Positions 46,268 through 57,461 are shown, counted from the stretch's first letter. The stretch: 64,000 nucleotides of DNA from Bacilli bacterium (GCA_022009835.1 CP091726.1:186001-250000), one strand, 5' to 3'. The notes: generated by a model from the letters alone, not told the origin. Program-made: numbers and translations.

Positions 46268-46286
46268 TTGTTTGAGAGGTATGCTA

Positions 46287-47007
46287 ATGTTTATAAAGAA
46301 AGTTACGAATTATTTTGATAATTGGAATAATTTTTGGAAAAGTGTTTTTTTAGTTGTTGGTTTGATTATTACTATTTTTTTACTTCAATTATTTTTTTAA
46401 TGGAAGTGTTATTAATACTTTGTATGCAATTTTTTATTTTATTACTTGTTTGTTAATAGCAAAAGGGAAAGTTGAATGTTTTTTTAATTTTGGAATTATT
46501 AGTGCTATACTTTACATTTTTATTTCGTGTGGCCAGGTTTACTATGGTGACTTTATAATTACTCTTTTTTTCTACTTTTCCTTCATTAATTGTTTGCTTT
46601 TATTTCTTGGATTAAACATATTGATAATGAAAATGTTATTGTAGTAAATACTTTATCAAAAAAGGAAATCCTTATTTCTATATTGTCTCAAATTATTTTT
46701 AATTTTGGATATATTATTATATTTTTAAAAAAAGTATAAATACTAGTGAATTATTTATTAGTAGTTTATCTATTATGTTCAGTTTTCTTGGTGTTTATTA
46801 TGGTATAAGAAGATGTAAACTTAGTATGTATTGCTTTGTTATTGATGATTTGGTTGCTATTTGTATGTGGTTTATTCCTTTAATTAATGGTCAAATTGGT
46901 TTGTTTTCTGTTTTTTTATTTGTCAAATATTGTTACTTATAAGTGATATTTATGGTGTTTATAATTGGGAAATTATTAAACAAAGACAAAAAAAGGTAAA
47001 AAAATAA
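46287..47007 (+). CDS. pnuC: PnuC-family nicotinamide riboside/vitamin transporter, frameshifted
   Basis: Seven-helix facilitator importing nicotinamide riboside or a related vitamin. The repaired product (about 240 residues) has LVVGLIITIFL, LYAIFYFITCLLIAKGK, the polar SCGQVYYGDFIITLFFYFSF, FLGVYYGIRRCKLSMYCFVI and, at the C-terminus, LISDIYGVYNWEIIKQRQK, the G-x-x-x-W at the end of PnuC proteins. ATG 46287 is seven bases after GAGAGG. Breaks at 46385-46400, 46610, 46735 and 46922. Thiamine-specific PnuT is an alternative; no TPP riboswitch is seen, so the substrate stays open. Confidence 0.72.
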
Positions 47008-47087
47008 TAATTTAATGAATATTTATGTAATTTAATATAGTAATATTTATGCTATGTTAAAACTTATTTTTTTAGTATAAAGTTATA

Positions 47088-47116
47088 TTGTAATATATGG
47101 CTTTTTTTGGTATAAT
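47088..47116 (+). promoter_or_regulatory. promoter of ychF
   Basis: TTGTAA (47088-47093), 17 bases and TATAAT (47111-47116), nearly identical to the pnuC promoter. Confidence 0.7.
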
Positions 47117-47141
47117 AATTAGGAAGAAAGAAGTGATATAT

Positions 47142-48244
47142 ATGAGTTTAACAGCAGGTATAGTAGGTCTTCCTAATGTAGGAAAGAGTACTCTATTTAA
47201 TGCTATTACTAAGAAGAGTATTTTGATGGCTAATTATCCTTTTGCGACGATTGATCCTAATGTAGGAGTAGTAATTGTACCAGATGAGAGGATTGATGTT
47301 TTAAAGGATATGTATAATCCAGAGAGAGTTATTCCTACTACTTATGAGTTTACTGATATAGCAGGATTAGTTAAGGGAGCTAGTAATGGAGAAGGACTTG
47401 GTAATAAGTTTTTATCACACATTAGAGAAGTTGATGCTGTTGTTGAAGTAGTTAGATGTTTTGATGATGAAAATATTATTCATGTTGATGGTAGTGTTGA
47501 TCCGATTAGAGATATTGAAGTTATTAATGTGGAACTTGTTTTATCTGATTTAGAGATTGTTACTTCTAGAATTAATAGGATTGGTAAGAAAGCAATGACT
47601 ACGAAGAATAAAGATGATGTTAAAGAAATAGAATTATTAGAAAGAATTAAAGAGGCGTTAGAGAGTAATATTCCAGTTAGAAAGTTAGGCTTAGATGAAG
47701 AAGAGAAGAAATTAATTAGTTCTTTTTAACTTGATTACTTTGAAACCTATTATTTATGCTTTAAATGTAGAAGATAGTGATATTAATACTGGTAATAATT
47801 ATACTAAATTAGTAGAAGATTATGCTAAAAAGAGGGTAGTGAGACCGCTATTATATGTGCTAAGTTAGAGAGTGAATTATCTGAACTTGATGAAGAAGAG
47901 AAGAAGTTATTTTTTTAGATGATTTAGGTATTAAAAGAAAGCGGAGTGGAGAGACTAATTAATAAGACTTATGATTTACTTGGTCTTGCAAACATTCTTT
48001 TACTGTTGGTAAAGATGAGGTTAGGGCTTGGACTTTTAAGAAAGGTTCTAAGGCTCCTGAATGTGCTGGTATTATTCATTCTGATTTTGAAAAAGGCTTT
48101 ATTAAGGCAGAGGTTATGTCTTATAATGATTTAGTTAATGCTGGTTCTGAACTTAAGGTTAGGGAACTTGGTAAGGCTAGAATTGAGGGTAAAGAATATA
48201 TAATGCAAGATGGAGATATTTGTCATTTTAGATTTAATGTGTAG
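47142..48244 (+). CDS. ychF: redox-regulated ATPase YchF, frameshifted
   Basis: Obg-related P-loop protein that prefers ATP and binds ribosomes. [20 protein letters not shown] has the P-loop GLPNVGKS; the G3 region is [18 protein letters not shown]; then [20 protein letters not shown]. The helical arm follows, then the TGS domain [20 protein letters not shown] (after repair near 47990-48040), [18 protein letters not shown], and the C-terminus [11 protein letters not shown]. Breaks near 47727, 47835, 47915 and 47945-48025. ATG 47142. pepF follows after 15 bases. Confidence 0.95.
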
Positions 48245-48259
48245 TAAGAAAGGATAATT

Positions 48260-50057
48260 ATGAAAAATAGAAGCGATATTGATAAGAAGTATACTTGGGA
48301 TTTGGATGTTATTTATAGTGATATGAGTTCTTTTGATAAGGATTATGATAAAGCTAAGAAGCTTATTAAGAAACTTGGTAGTTTTGAGAAGAAGATGATA
48401 ATTAATAGTAGTAATTTTTTTATAAGACTATTAAGTTATATTTTGATATTGATAGAGTTGTTACTAAGTTATCTATTTATACTAGTTTGTCTTTTGATTT
48501 GGATACTTCTGATAATAGTAAACAAGAACTTAGTGAGAAGGTATCTAATTTAAGAAGTGATTTTAGTAAGTGTAGTTATTTTATTGTTCCTAGTATATTG
48601 AAACTTGATAATAAGACTTTGAAATTGTTTTATAAGGAAGAGAAACTACTTAAGGAATATAAATGTTATATTGATGAGGTATATAGATATAAGAAACATA
48701 CACTAGGAGACAATGAAGAAAAAATTATGTCTAGTATAGGTAAGGTTATTGGTAATTGTTATGATACTTATGAGTTATTTAAGGATTGTGATATGTCTTT
48801 TGGTAATGTTATAGATAGTGATGGTAAAGAGGTAGAACTTACTAATAGTAATTACTCTTTATTTATTGAAAGTAAAGATAGAAATGTTAGAGAGTGTGCT
48901 TTTTAATACTTTGTATAGTGAATATAAGAAGTATACTAATACTTATGCTAGTTTAATTGCTACGAATATGAAAGAACTATCTACTTTGGCTAGAATATAT
49001 AAATATAATACTGCTATTGAGATGAGTTTATTTTGGTGATGATGTTAGTATTGATGTTTATAATAATCTTATTGATAGCGTTCATGAAAAGGATTGGTTA
49101 TATTTATGATTATTATAATTTAAAGAAAGATATTTTTAGGTCTCGATGAACTACATTTATATGATATTTATGTTCCAATAGTGGGTGAATATGATAAAAA
49201 ATATGAATATGAAGAGGCTAAAAATATTATTATTAAAGTTCTTGAAGTATTTGGAGATGAATATATTAGTAAGGTTAAAGAGGGACTGGATAGTAGATGG
49301 ATTGATGTTTATCCTACTAAAAACAAGAGAACTGGTGGATACTCTGGTGGTATGTATGATACGTATCCTTATATTTTACTTAACTATCAAGATAAGTATA
49401 ATGATATGTCTACTTTAATTCATGAGATGGGTCATTCTATGCATAGTTATTATTCTAGAAATTATAATACTTATCAAGACAGTGAGTATAGAATATCTGT
49501 AGCAGAGGTTGCTTCTACTGTTAATGAATTATTACTTAGTCATTATATGTTAGAACATAGTAATAGTAAAGAAGAGAGATTATTTATTCTTAATAATTTA
49601 ATGGAATTATATAGGGCTACAATATATAGACAGACGATGTTTGCTGAGTTTGAGAAAAGAAATATCTAATGTTATTGATAATGATGGGGCTTTTGACTGC
49701 TGATAAATTATCTAATATGTATTATGACCTTAATAAGTTTTTACTTTGGTGATAATGTAGTAGTTGATGATTATATTAGATATGAATGGGAGAGAATACC
49801 ACACTTCTTCTACGACTTTTATGTTTATAAGTATGCTACTGGTTTAAGTGCCGCTACTATGATTGTTAATAATATTTTATCTGGTAAAGAAGGGGCTGTT
49901 GATGGTTATATTGAATTCTTGAAATGTGGTTCTAGAAAGAGTCCTATTGAATCTTTAAAATTTGCAGGTGTCGACTTAACTAAGAAAGAAGTTGTTACTT
50001 CGGCTTTAGATGAATTTAAAAATATATTGGATATGTATAAAAAAAGAGACAAACTAG
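48260..50057 (+). CDS. pepF: oligoendopeptidase F (M3 family), frameshifted
   Basis: Cytosolic zinc peptidase cutting short peptides. About 600 residues: N-terminal helical domain from MKNRSDIDKKYTWDLDVIY, then the catalytic domain with RTGGYSGGMYDTYPYILLNY and the zinc motif LIHEMGHSMHSYYS (HEMGH, about 49420-49440), third ligand region SVAEVASTVNELLL. Near the end: YKYATGLSAATMI. As read, the frame continues to 50122 through the terminator hairpin; one A fewer in the run at 50039-50045 gives YKKETN-stop at 50057, which I prefer. Other breaks: 48420, 48905, 49030, 49090, 49140, 49665, 49685, 49725. Confidence 0.94.
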
Positions 50058-50069
50058 TTGTCTCTTTTT
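50041..50069 (+). terminator. intrinsic terminator overlapping the pepF end
   Basis: AAAAAGAGACAA (50041-50052) and TTGTCTCTTTTT (50058-50069) pair perfectly over ACTAG, which contains the inferred pepF stop. Confidence 0.88.
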
Positions 50070-50101
50070 ACTTTTTAATATTTCTTATAGATTATGTATA
50101 T

Positions 50102-50520
50102 TTATTTAAAGTTATTTATTAGATTGGTAGCATTTACATAGTATGTATCACTATTATTAAATCTTAATACAATAGAATTATTATCTAATATTAAGATTTC
50201 TCTTTTTTGAATGATACCATTTTTATCATATTCTATTGATATTGTTTCGTAGCAGGCATTAGTATCTCCAAGCCAAGGGCCATTATTGGATAATTCTTTT
50301 CCAAGATGAATCTATTTTTATTCATAATACTATTATCTAATTTTTGTTTCATTGTTATTACAATCTGTTTTTAGTTATTGTATATGAATTAGAACTTAGT
50401 ATTTCTTTTTGTCCATGTAGTATTTTTTTGTTTTTTTATTAATATAAATGATATTATAATTATAAATGTTAATATTGTTACTCCAATTATTATATATTGT
50501 TTTTTGTCATTATATTCCTC
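50102..50520 (-). CDS. small membrane-anchored protein of unknown function, frameshifted
   Basis: TAAGGAGG precedes ATG 50520 on the minus strand. After an A-run fix at codon 4 the product begins MTKKQYIIIGVTILTFIIII with one membrane helix, then a basic stretch and a soluble domain ending SIEYDKNGIIQKREILILDN and YVNATNLINNFK-stop. At least four breaks (50505, 50425, 50365, 50310). A Cys-containing segment (NACYETI) and GPWLGDTN-like text lie in the middle. No family recognised; probably extracytoplasmic. It faces pepF and shares its terminator region. Confidence 0.5.
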
Positions 50521-50623
50521 CTTATACTTTAATTTTTATATTATCATTTACTTTTTAAAAGTGTCAATAATTTTTGTTAATATCTCTTTCTGTAAATAAT
50601 GTATACTTGTAGTAGGTGATTAT

Positions 50624-51720
50624 ATGGAAATATTTGATTTAAAAAGAGAATATAAATTACTTGATGATAAAATAAAAGAACTTAGGAGGTCTCTTTGACT
50701 TAGATAATAAGATTAAAAGAGAAAAAGAAATCAATAAACTTATGTTACAGCCTAGTTTTTGGAATGATAGGGAGACCGCTGATAAATTAGTTGGAGAACT
50801 TAAGTATATTAAAAAAATATTATTACTAATGTTAATATATTATCTAATAGTGTTAATAGTGCTTTTAGAAATGATTGATGATAGTGATGATGATGTTAGA
50901 CTTTTACTTGAAGAAGAAATTAATGAACTTAAGGTTAAGACTTACAAGTTAGAGATTGAAACTTACTTAAATGGTAAGTATGATAGGAATACTGCTATTA
51001 TGGAAATACATGCTGGAGCAGGTGGTACTGAATCTTGTGACTGGGTTCAAATGCTATATAGGATGTATAGTAGATATGCTGAAAAAGAATGGATATAATA
51101 TTACTTTTACTTGATAAACAAGATGGTGAAGAAGCAGGTATTAAATCTATTATGTTTCAAATTGATGGTACTTTTTGCTTATGGTTATTTAAAAAGGAGA
51201 AAAAAAGGAGTACATAGACTTGTTAGAATTAGTCCTTTTGATGCTAATAAGAGAAGACATACTTCATTTGCGGCAGTTGATGTTATACCAGAAATTGATA
51301 ATGATATTGAGGTTAATATTAATGATAGTGATATTAGAGTAGATATATATAGAAGTAGTGGTCCAGGAGGACAAGGTGTTAATACAACCGATAGTGCTGT
51401 TAGGATTACTCATATTCCTACTGGGGTTGTGGTTACTTGCCAAAATGAAAGAGGTCAGATTAGAAATAAAGAGAAGGCTATGGAAGTACTTAAGAGTAAA
51501 CTTTATACTATTCTTTTAGAAGAAAAAGAGTGAAGTAAGTGATATTAGAGGAGTGCAAGTAAGTAATGGTTTTGGCAGTGCTAAAAGAAGTTATGTTATG
51601 CAACCTTATAGGTTAATTAAAGATAATGATAGTGGTTATGAGTCTAGTGATGTTGATGGTATTTTAGATGGAGATATTACGGAGATGTTAGATTATAATT
51701 TAAAGAATAAAAAGGAGTAA
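50624..51720 (+). CDS. prfB: peptide chain release factor 2 with programmed frameshift
   Basis: RF2 reads UGA and UAA stops. [20 protein letters not shown] precedes the programmed site at 50681-50699, where ribosomes shift +1 at CTT-TGA. The coding then continues [24 protein letters not shown]. Domain 2 holds the anticodon-like SPF in [16 protein letters not shown]; the GGQ loop is [20 protein letters not shown] (about 51355-51410). Additional breaks near 50812-50850, 51100, 51170-51200 and 51530 are ordinary indels. ATG 50624 follows AGGTGAT. The stop at 51720 is TAA. yitT genes follow in the same direction. Confidence 0.97.
50681..50699 (+). promoter_or_regulatory. prfB programmed +1 frameshift site
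   Basis: CTTAGGAGGTCTCTTTGAC: an internal Shine-Dalgarno AGGAGG four bases before CTT-TGA-C, the conserved RF2 autoregulation signal. It must be kept apart from the many erroneous frame changes nearby. Confidence 0.95.
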
Positions 51721-51722
51721 GT

Positions 51723-52623
51723 ATGAGTATATTTGATTATTTTAGAAAGAAAAAGATTGATAATATTGTTGATACTATTAAGAAAAATATTGGGAAAAAG
51801 ATATTTAATGCTTATTTTTGGATGTTTAATAGTAGCTTTTTCTTTTAATTTGTTTTTTTTAAGATATGATATTGTTTGTTTTGGTGTTAGTGGTATTTCA
51901 ATTGTTCTTAATGAATTTGGAGTTAACCCTTCGTTATTTATTTTGATTGCTAATATTGTTCTTATGATAGTGGCTTATTTTGTATTGGGGTATGAAAATA
52001 TGAAGAATCAGTTAGTGGGAGCTTTGTCTTATCCGATATTTGTTTCTCTTACTAGTATGATTACTAAATATATTGATTTAGGTAATACAGAGATGGTTGT
52101 TATTGCTATACTTGGTGGTGTTTTTGCTGGTATTGGATATGGTCTGATTTATAAGAGTGATTTTTCTACTGGTGGTACTGATGTTATTATTGGCATTATT
52201 TGTAAGTATTTTAAAATATCTATGGGGAATGCTAGTCTTATTGTTAATGGTATTATAGTAATTATTGGTAAGATTGTCTTTTCATGGGATATTGTTTTAT
52301 ATGCTATTTTGGTATCTTATTTAATATCTGTATTTACGGATAAGGTACTTCTTGGTATTTCTAAATGTAAAGCTTTTTATATTGTTACTGATAAGAAAAA
52401 ATGTGATATTGTTAAGAAATATTTACTTAGTATAGATGGTGTTGGTGTTACACTAATGGAGGCAGAGGGAGGCTATTCTAATAATGATGAACTTCTTCTT
52501 TTAGCGGTTGTTCCATCAAGAAATTATTTTGTTGTTAAAGATGGTTTAAGGGAAATTGATAAGGATATGTTCTTTTTGGTATGTGATTCTTACGAAGTTA
52601 GTGAAAAAGGTGATTTTTCATGA
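51723..52623 (+). CDS. YitT family membrane protein (DUF2179), first copy, frameshifted
   Basis: YitT proteins have five or six membrane helices and a cytosolic DUF2179 domain; function is unclear. After a break in the A run near 51795 the product shows VAFSFNLFFLRYDIVCFGVS with GVSGISIVLN, STGGTDVIIGIICKYFKIS (family core), and the C-terminal DUF2179: CKAFYIVTDKKKCDIVKKYL, GVTLMEAEGGYSNNDELLLL and DKDMFFLVCDSYEV. AAGGAG lies in the end of prfB. ATG 51723 is two bases after the prfB stop. The second copy overlaps at ATGA. Confidence 0.9.
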
Positions 52624-53507
52624 GAATAGAAGATATTAAAAGAAGAATTAATAATAAAAAAATACTTATAAAAAAACTTTTTGTACTTTTTATATTTGGT
52701 TGTTTAATAGCTGCTATTTCTGTTAGTGTTTTTTATAATCCTAATGATGTTGTAACTACTGGTTGTACAGGGTTATCTATTTTTAATTAGTAGATATACT
52801 AATATTGATTTGTCTTTGATAGTTCTTGCTCTGTCTTCAATATTACTTATTATTAGTTTTTTGGTGTTTGGTATAGAATATGGTGCTAAAAAAATGTTCT
52901 TGGTACTATTTTTATTTCCAATATTTATAAAGGCTGCTAGTATAATTAATAATTATATTTCTTTTTGAAGGAACATCTTTATTCTTACTTATTTTTAATT
53001 GGTGGAGTTTTTATCTGGTATTAGTTTTGGTCTTATTAAAAGATCTGGTTATAGTTTAGGTGGTTTTTTTATGTTATTTATGATATTCTAAATACTAAGC
53101 TTAAAAATATCTGTAGGTAAAAGCTAGTTTGTTTACAAATATTGTTATTATTTTTTTATTAGTTCTTTTTGTGTTTTTGGCTTTTTATAAATGCATTTAT
53201 GCCGCTATTGGGTTATATATTTCTTCTTATATTGGTGATAAAATTATGCTTGGTATTTCTAGTAATAAGGCATTTTTATATTGTTACTAGTAAATATAAG
53301 GATGTTAAAGATTATATTATTAATAATTTAGGTCATACTGCTACTATTGTTAATGCTAAAGGTGGTTATTCTAGCAAAAGTAAGAAAATGATTTTATGTG
53401 TCGTTTCTACTACTGAATATATTAAAATGAAAGAAGTTATTAAGAAAATTGATAAAGATGCTTTCTTTCTTATTACTGATAGTTATTCTGTTACTAATAA
53501 GATATAA
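52620..53507 (+). CDS. YitT family membrane protein (DUF2179), second copy, frameshifted
   Basis: Paralogue of the previous gene, arising from tandem duplication by inference. It begins MRIEDIKRRI; GCLIAAISVSVFYNPNDVVT and TTGCTGLSIF occupy the place of the first copy's NLFF...GVSGISIV. The second half has SGISFGLIKRSGYSLGG and the DUF2179 end AFLYIVTSKYKDVKDYIINN, AKGGYSSKSKKMILCVV, DKDAFFLITDSYSV. It is more heavily broken than its neighbour (52672, 52787, 52900, 52967, 53000, 53068, 53120, 53165, 53272). ATG 52620 overlaps the stop of copy 1. Confidence 0.85.
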
Positions 53508-53594
53508 TATGGAAAATTATGTAAAGTGTAATTTTAGTATTTTTAATTATTTTTAAATTAATGTTATAATTATTTATGATGTGGAGGTATGCTT

Positions 53595-54292
53595 ATGGAG
53601 TTAATTAGAGTTAGTGATGTTCAGAAGACTTATAAGACTGGTACAGTTGCTCTTTATGATTTTAATTTGAGTATTAAAAAGGGTGAATTTGTGTTTGTTA
53701 TTGGGGCTTCTGGTAGTGGTAAATCTACTCTTATTAAGATGTTATACAGAGAAGAAAAACCTGATAAAGGTTCAATTATTATCGGTGGTATTAATGTTGC
53801 TAAACTAAAAAATAGAAAAGTTTATATTTTTAAGAAGAAAGCTTGGAGTTGTATTTCAAGATTTTTAAACTTTTACCTAAACTTACTGTGTATGAAAATG
53901 TAGCTTTTGCTATGGAAGTGCTTGATTATGATAAAAAAGAAATAAGAAAGAGAGTTCTCGAGGTACTTGATTTGGTAGGACTTAAGAATAAAGTTAGACA
54001 ATACCCTGATCAATTATCTGGTGGAGAACAGCAAAGGGTAGTTATTGCTAGGGCTATTGTTAATAAACCTAAACTTCTTATTTGTGATGAACCTACTGGT
54101 AATTTGGATCCTGATACTTCAATGGAAATTATGAAGGTTCTTGAAGAAATTAATGCAATGGGAACAACGATAGTGATGGCTACTCATGATAAAGATATTG
54201 TTAATAGAATGCAAAAGAGAGTTGTTTATTTAGATCATGGTAGACTTGCTAGTGACAATGAGAAGGGAGGCTACTATCATGAAGGGGCTTAG
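53595..54292 (+). CDS. ftsE: cell-division ATP-binding protein FtsE, frameshifted
   Basis: ATPase of FtsEX, which activates peptidoglycan hydrolases during division or elongation. MELIRVSDVQKTYKTGTVAL opens it; Walker A GASGSGKSTLIKM (about 53705-53740), Q-loop FQDFKLLPKLTVYENVAF, signature LSGGEQQRVVIARAIV (about 54015-54060), Walker B LLICDEPTGNLDPDT. One break near 53850. I choose ATG 53595 because an upstream in-frame ATG (53589) sits one base from GGAGG. It ends 54292, overlapping ftsX by 14 bases, so coupling is likely. Confidence 0.95.
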
Positions 54293-55200
54293 AAGTATTA
54301 AAAGGTATTTTAGAGATGCAGCTCATGGTGTGTTTAGAAATTTTTCTTTATCTTTAGCATCTATTTCTTGTATTACTATTACTTTAATAGTAGTGGCTGT
54401 ATCGTTAGTTTTATCTATGAATGTTCAGAGTTTTTCTGATTCTATTAGAAAAGATGTTACAGTAGTTATGTTTTTAAAAGGTGATACCACTAAAGAAGAT
54501 GAGAATAAAATTCTTAATGAACTTAAGAGTATTAAGAATATTGATGATTCTTCAATTGTTTTTAAAAGCAAGGTTGAATCCGCTAATGAATTAAAGAATG
54601 GTAGTGAGATATTTGCTCCTACTGTTGATGGATGGACTGAAGAGACTAATCCTTTACTTGATAGTTATATGTTTAAAGTTAAGGAAATTGAAAAAATTGA
54701 TGATACTGTGAGCGATGTTAAGAATTTATCTTTTACAAAAGATAAAATTAATAATATTAATTATGGTAAAGATATTGTTCATCAATTAATAGTGGTATTT
54801 AATGTTGTTAAAAAGGTTTGTATAGTAGCGGTTGCTTCTTTAGTTCTTGTTACAGCATTCTTAATTGGTAATACTATAAAACTTGCTATTTATTCTAGAA
54901 AAAGGGAAATTGAAATTATGCGATTAGTAGGAGCTTCTAATATATCTATTAAGATTCCATTTATTATTGAGGGATTGTTTATTGGTATTATTGGTTCTGT
55001 TATTCCAATTATTATTACAATTTTTGGTTATACTACTTTATATGATTTCTTTGATGGTAAGTTATTTAATTCATCACTTGCTACTTTAGTTGAACCTATG
55101 CCTCTTATTTATAATGTATCTGGTGTTCTGCTTCTTATTGGTATTATTGTTGGTATGATAGGAAGTTATCAGGCTGTAAGAAAATACTTGAAAAATATAG
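54279..55200 (+). CDS. ftsX: cell-division membrane protein FtsX
   Basis: Four-helix ABC partner of FtsE. Cytoplasmic start MKGLRSIKRYFRDAAHGVFR, helix 1 (ISCITITLIVVAVSLVL), an extracellular domain of about 120 residues, then three helices; the coupling region is KLAIYSRKREIEIMRLVGAS. As read it runs to 55220, but one A fewer in 55191-55195 gives RKYLKI-stop at 55200, the short end usual in Bacilli. GGGAGG precedes ATG 54279. A DnaA-box-like TTATCCACA (55222-55230) follows. Confidence 0.95.
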
Positions 55201-55260
55201 TGTTTTCTTTTTTTTTGTAGTTTATCCACAATGGTTGTTGATAGATTCATAGCTGTGATG

Positions 55261-55289
55261 TTGACAAATAGGTGTGATTAGTTTATAAT
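55261..55289 (+). promoter_or_regulatory. consensus promoter of the YdcF-like gene
   Basis: TTGACA (55261-55266), 17 bases and TATAAT (55284-55289): perfect sigma-A consensus. Confidence 0.88.
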
Positions 55290-55315
55290 ATATTGTACTT
55301 TTAGGGGGATTATTT

Positions 55316-55979
55316 ATGGATAAAAAAATTATCTGATATTTCTTATTTGAAGGCTTTATTTTTATAATAAAGATTTAATTGAAAAAAATAGTTTACTTAA
55401 ATTGTGATGATACTAATAAACATACAGATATTGGTTTAGTATTTGGAGGAATATCACAAAATTATAGACTTGATAGGGCACTTGAATTATATAAGGGTGG
55501 CTTTATTGATAAAATATTACTTTCTGGTGGTATTGGGAAACTTAGTACAGAGAAGCATTATACTGATGTTGATTATATGATTTCTTATTTAAATAGTATA
55601 GGTACTAGTAAAGATATTTTTTTAGAGATATTATTGTTGAAAATCAGTCTCGTGATACTAATGAAAATATTATTAATTCTTTAAAGATTGTGGGAAAATC
55701 TGCGTATAGTTATACTCTTATTAGTTCTGATTTTCATTTAAGAAGATGTGCTGGTTTGTTTACTTATAATTTGGATAAGTTTGATTTACCTGCGGTATTT
55801 AATCTTTGTGCTGCTACTGATGGTTTTACTGATATCAATTCTTGGAGAAATTGTAAAAAAAGTCACAATTGATTATTTATAAAGAATTACTTTCTTTGAT
55901 TTGTCATATTAATTCTGGTAAGATGTACGATGAAGATTTATTAGATATTTCACCAAAGGTTAAAAAGTCGTATTTTTAA
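55316..55979 (+). CDS. YdcF/DUF218 family protein, frameshifted
   Basis: DUF218 proteins (YdcF, SanA) have a Rossmann-like fold; several affect the envelope. The product has IGLVFGGISQNYRLDRALEL, KILLSGGIGKLSTEKHYTDV and YTLISSDFHLRRCAGLFTYN, equivalent to the conserved [ILV]-[ILV]-[ST]-S-x-[FY]-H-x-x-R. There is no obvious membrane helix, so it seems cytosolic. Breaks near 55325, 55360, 55620 and 55858. AGGGGG precedes ATG 55316. It has its own consensus promoter and probably shares a transcript with the next gene. Confidence 0.8.
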
Positions 55980-55997
55980 AAATAATGGAGGTTAGTT

Positions 55998-56890
55998 ATG
56001 AATATTTTTGAGAAAAATTATAAAAAGAAAACTTGCTCTTAGAAGTATTACTGGTAATATGGGGAGAGTAGTTGAAGATGATGATGAAATAAATTGTTAT
56101 GTTAGACAAAAAATTAAAAAAAATGGTTGTATAATTTTTAAAAAGGTTGCCGTAATTTTTAATAATGAAAACATTACTAGAAAATATGGTATTGATAAAC
56201 CTATTCATTATATATTTGATGGATTAAAATGTTCTTCTGATATCTATGGTTATGATGGTATTAAACTTGATTTTAGAAATTGTTATTTTAAGTATTGCAG
56301 TTATATTAGTTTGGTAGGTGATTGTGAATTTGAAAATTGTACTTTTACTAGTTCTTTATTTTTATGATATTTATGCTGATAATTTAACTATTAAGTCTTC
56401 AAGTATAAGTGATTTGGCTGGATATAATAGATTTCATGTTGTTGCTAGGAATAAATTGTCTTTAATTGATGTTGATGGTATAGGCGATTATTATTTTTAA
56501 AAATTAAAAAAATGTTTATTTTTTTCGTCTGATAAAGAAATTTTTATTTAAGAATACTAATATTGATTGTTTAGATATTTCTATTGATACTGAGAAAATT
56601 GTATCTGTAAATAGTAATCTTAGGGCTAGAAGGACTGCTAATATTGAAGGCAATGAGATTACTGGTTTAGTTGTGGATTCTCCTAATATTATTTGTAATG
56701 ATATAAATGTTAGTAGTGGTAAAATGTGTCTTAATAAAGGAAATACTTTGTTAGATAGAAAAAGAGAAGATTTAATTAATGTATTAAAAAGAAATTAGAG
56801 ATAAATGTAAAGATATTAATGAATTAAAAAGTTAAGAAAGTGTCTGAAAAGATTCAAGGTAGACCAATAAGAAAAGTATTAAAAAGATAG
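55998..56890 (+). CDS. unknown protein with beta-helix-like N-F/C-T repeats, frameshifted
   Basis: About 295 residues when repaired, no family recognised. A Lys/Arg-rich start (MNIFEKIIKRKLALRS), then hydrophilic segments with short repeating beta-like units such as LDFRNCYFKYCSYISLVGD, CEFENCTFTSS, NLTIKSSSISDL and DVDGIGDYYF. This resembles right-handed beta-helix or bactofilin-like proteins. The C-terminus is basic, coiled (DLINVLKEIRDKCKDINELK) and ends PIRKVLKR. No signal peptide, so probably cytosolic. GGAGG precedes ATG 55998. Breaks near 56010, 56362, 56500, 56530, 56795 and 56828. Confidence 0.5.
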
Positions 56891-56909
56891 GCATGTTGTC
56901 TATCTTTTT
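56881..56909. terminator. bidirectional terminator between the unknown gene and the DUF6512 gene
   Basis: AAAAAGATAG and CTATCTTTTT pair over a nine-base loop and give T tracts on both strands. Confidence 0.85.
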
Positions 56910-57461
56910 ATTCTAATTTTTATATAATTGTTAATGCTATATTTATCTTCGTTAATGTCATAGAAGATATAGGTATGTGGTGGATTATATGTTAGATATA
57001 TAAAGCCTAGATATGATAATAATATTACTGGGATAGTTATTAAATTTAGTATTTTTTTAATTCTTTTTTTCTTTTAATATATTATAACTTACTATTTGAG
57101 TTATTATGTATACTATTAATAATAATGATATTGATATAAATGGAGATTCTCCTAGTAAATTATATAGTGGTAAGTATATTACTAGATATATTGGTATTCC
57201 TATTAGGGCAGTAAAATATAATTGAAAATTAAAAATTATTATATTTTTATATTATATTTTTTTAGTAAGAGATAATCTATTATTCCATATAATAGTGTTG
57301 ATGTAAATAGTATTTTCATATGTTCCCAGATACTTTCATTTACTGGAAAAAAAATTAAAAGAAAATATTATGTTTGGAAATAGTTTATAGGCAAAGTGAG
57401 ATAGGAATGATAGTAGAAATATTCCTAAGACAGATAGTATCTTTATTTTTTTTAGATTCAT
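56908..57461 (-). CDS. DUF6512-like multi-pass membrane protein, frameshifted
   Basis: Minus strand; AAAGGAGG precedes ATG 57461. Product about 185 residues: MNLKKIKILSVLGIFLLSFL, then SHFAYKLFPN and the telling FPVNESIWEHMKILF, the V-N-E-S-x-W-E-H motif of DUF6512 proteins; several helices follow (LFSIIFTALIGIPIYLVIYL, ISISLLLIVYIITQIV), and a final YNPPHTYIFYDINEDKY. Breaks near 57350, 57260 and 57065. Function unknown. It diverges from the arylsulfotransferase-like gene across the third RNA locus. Confidence 0.72.
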
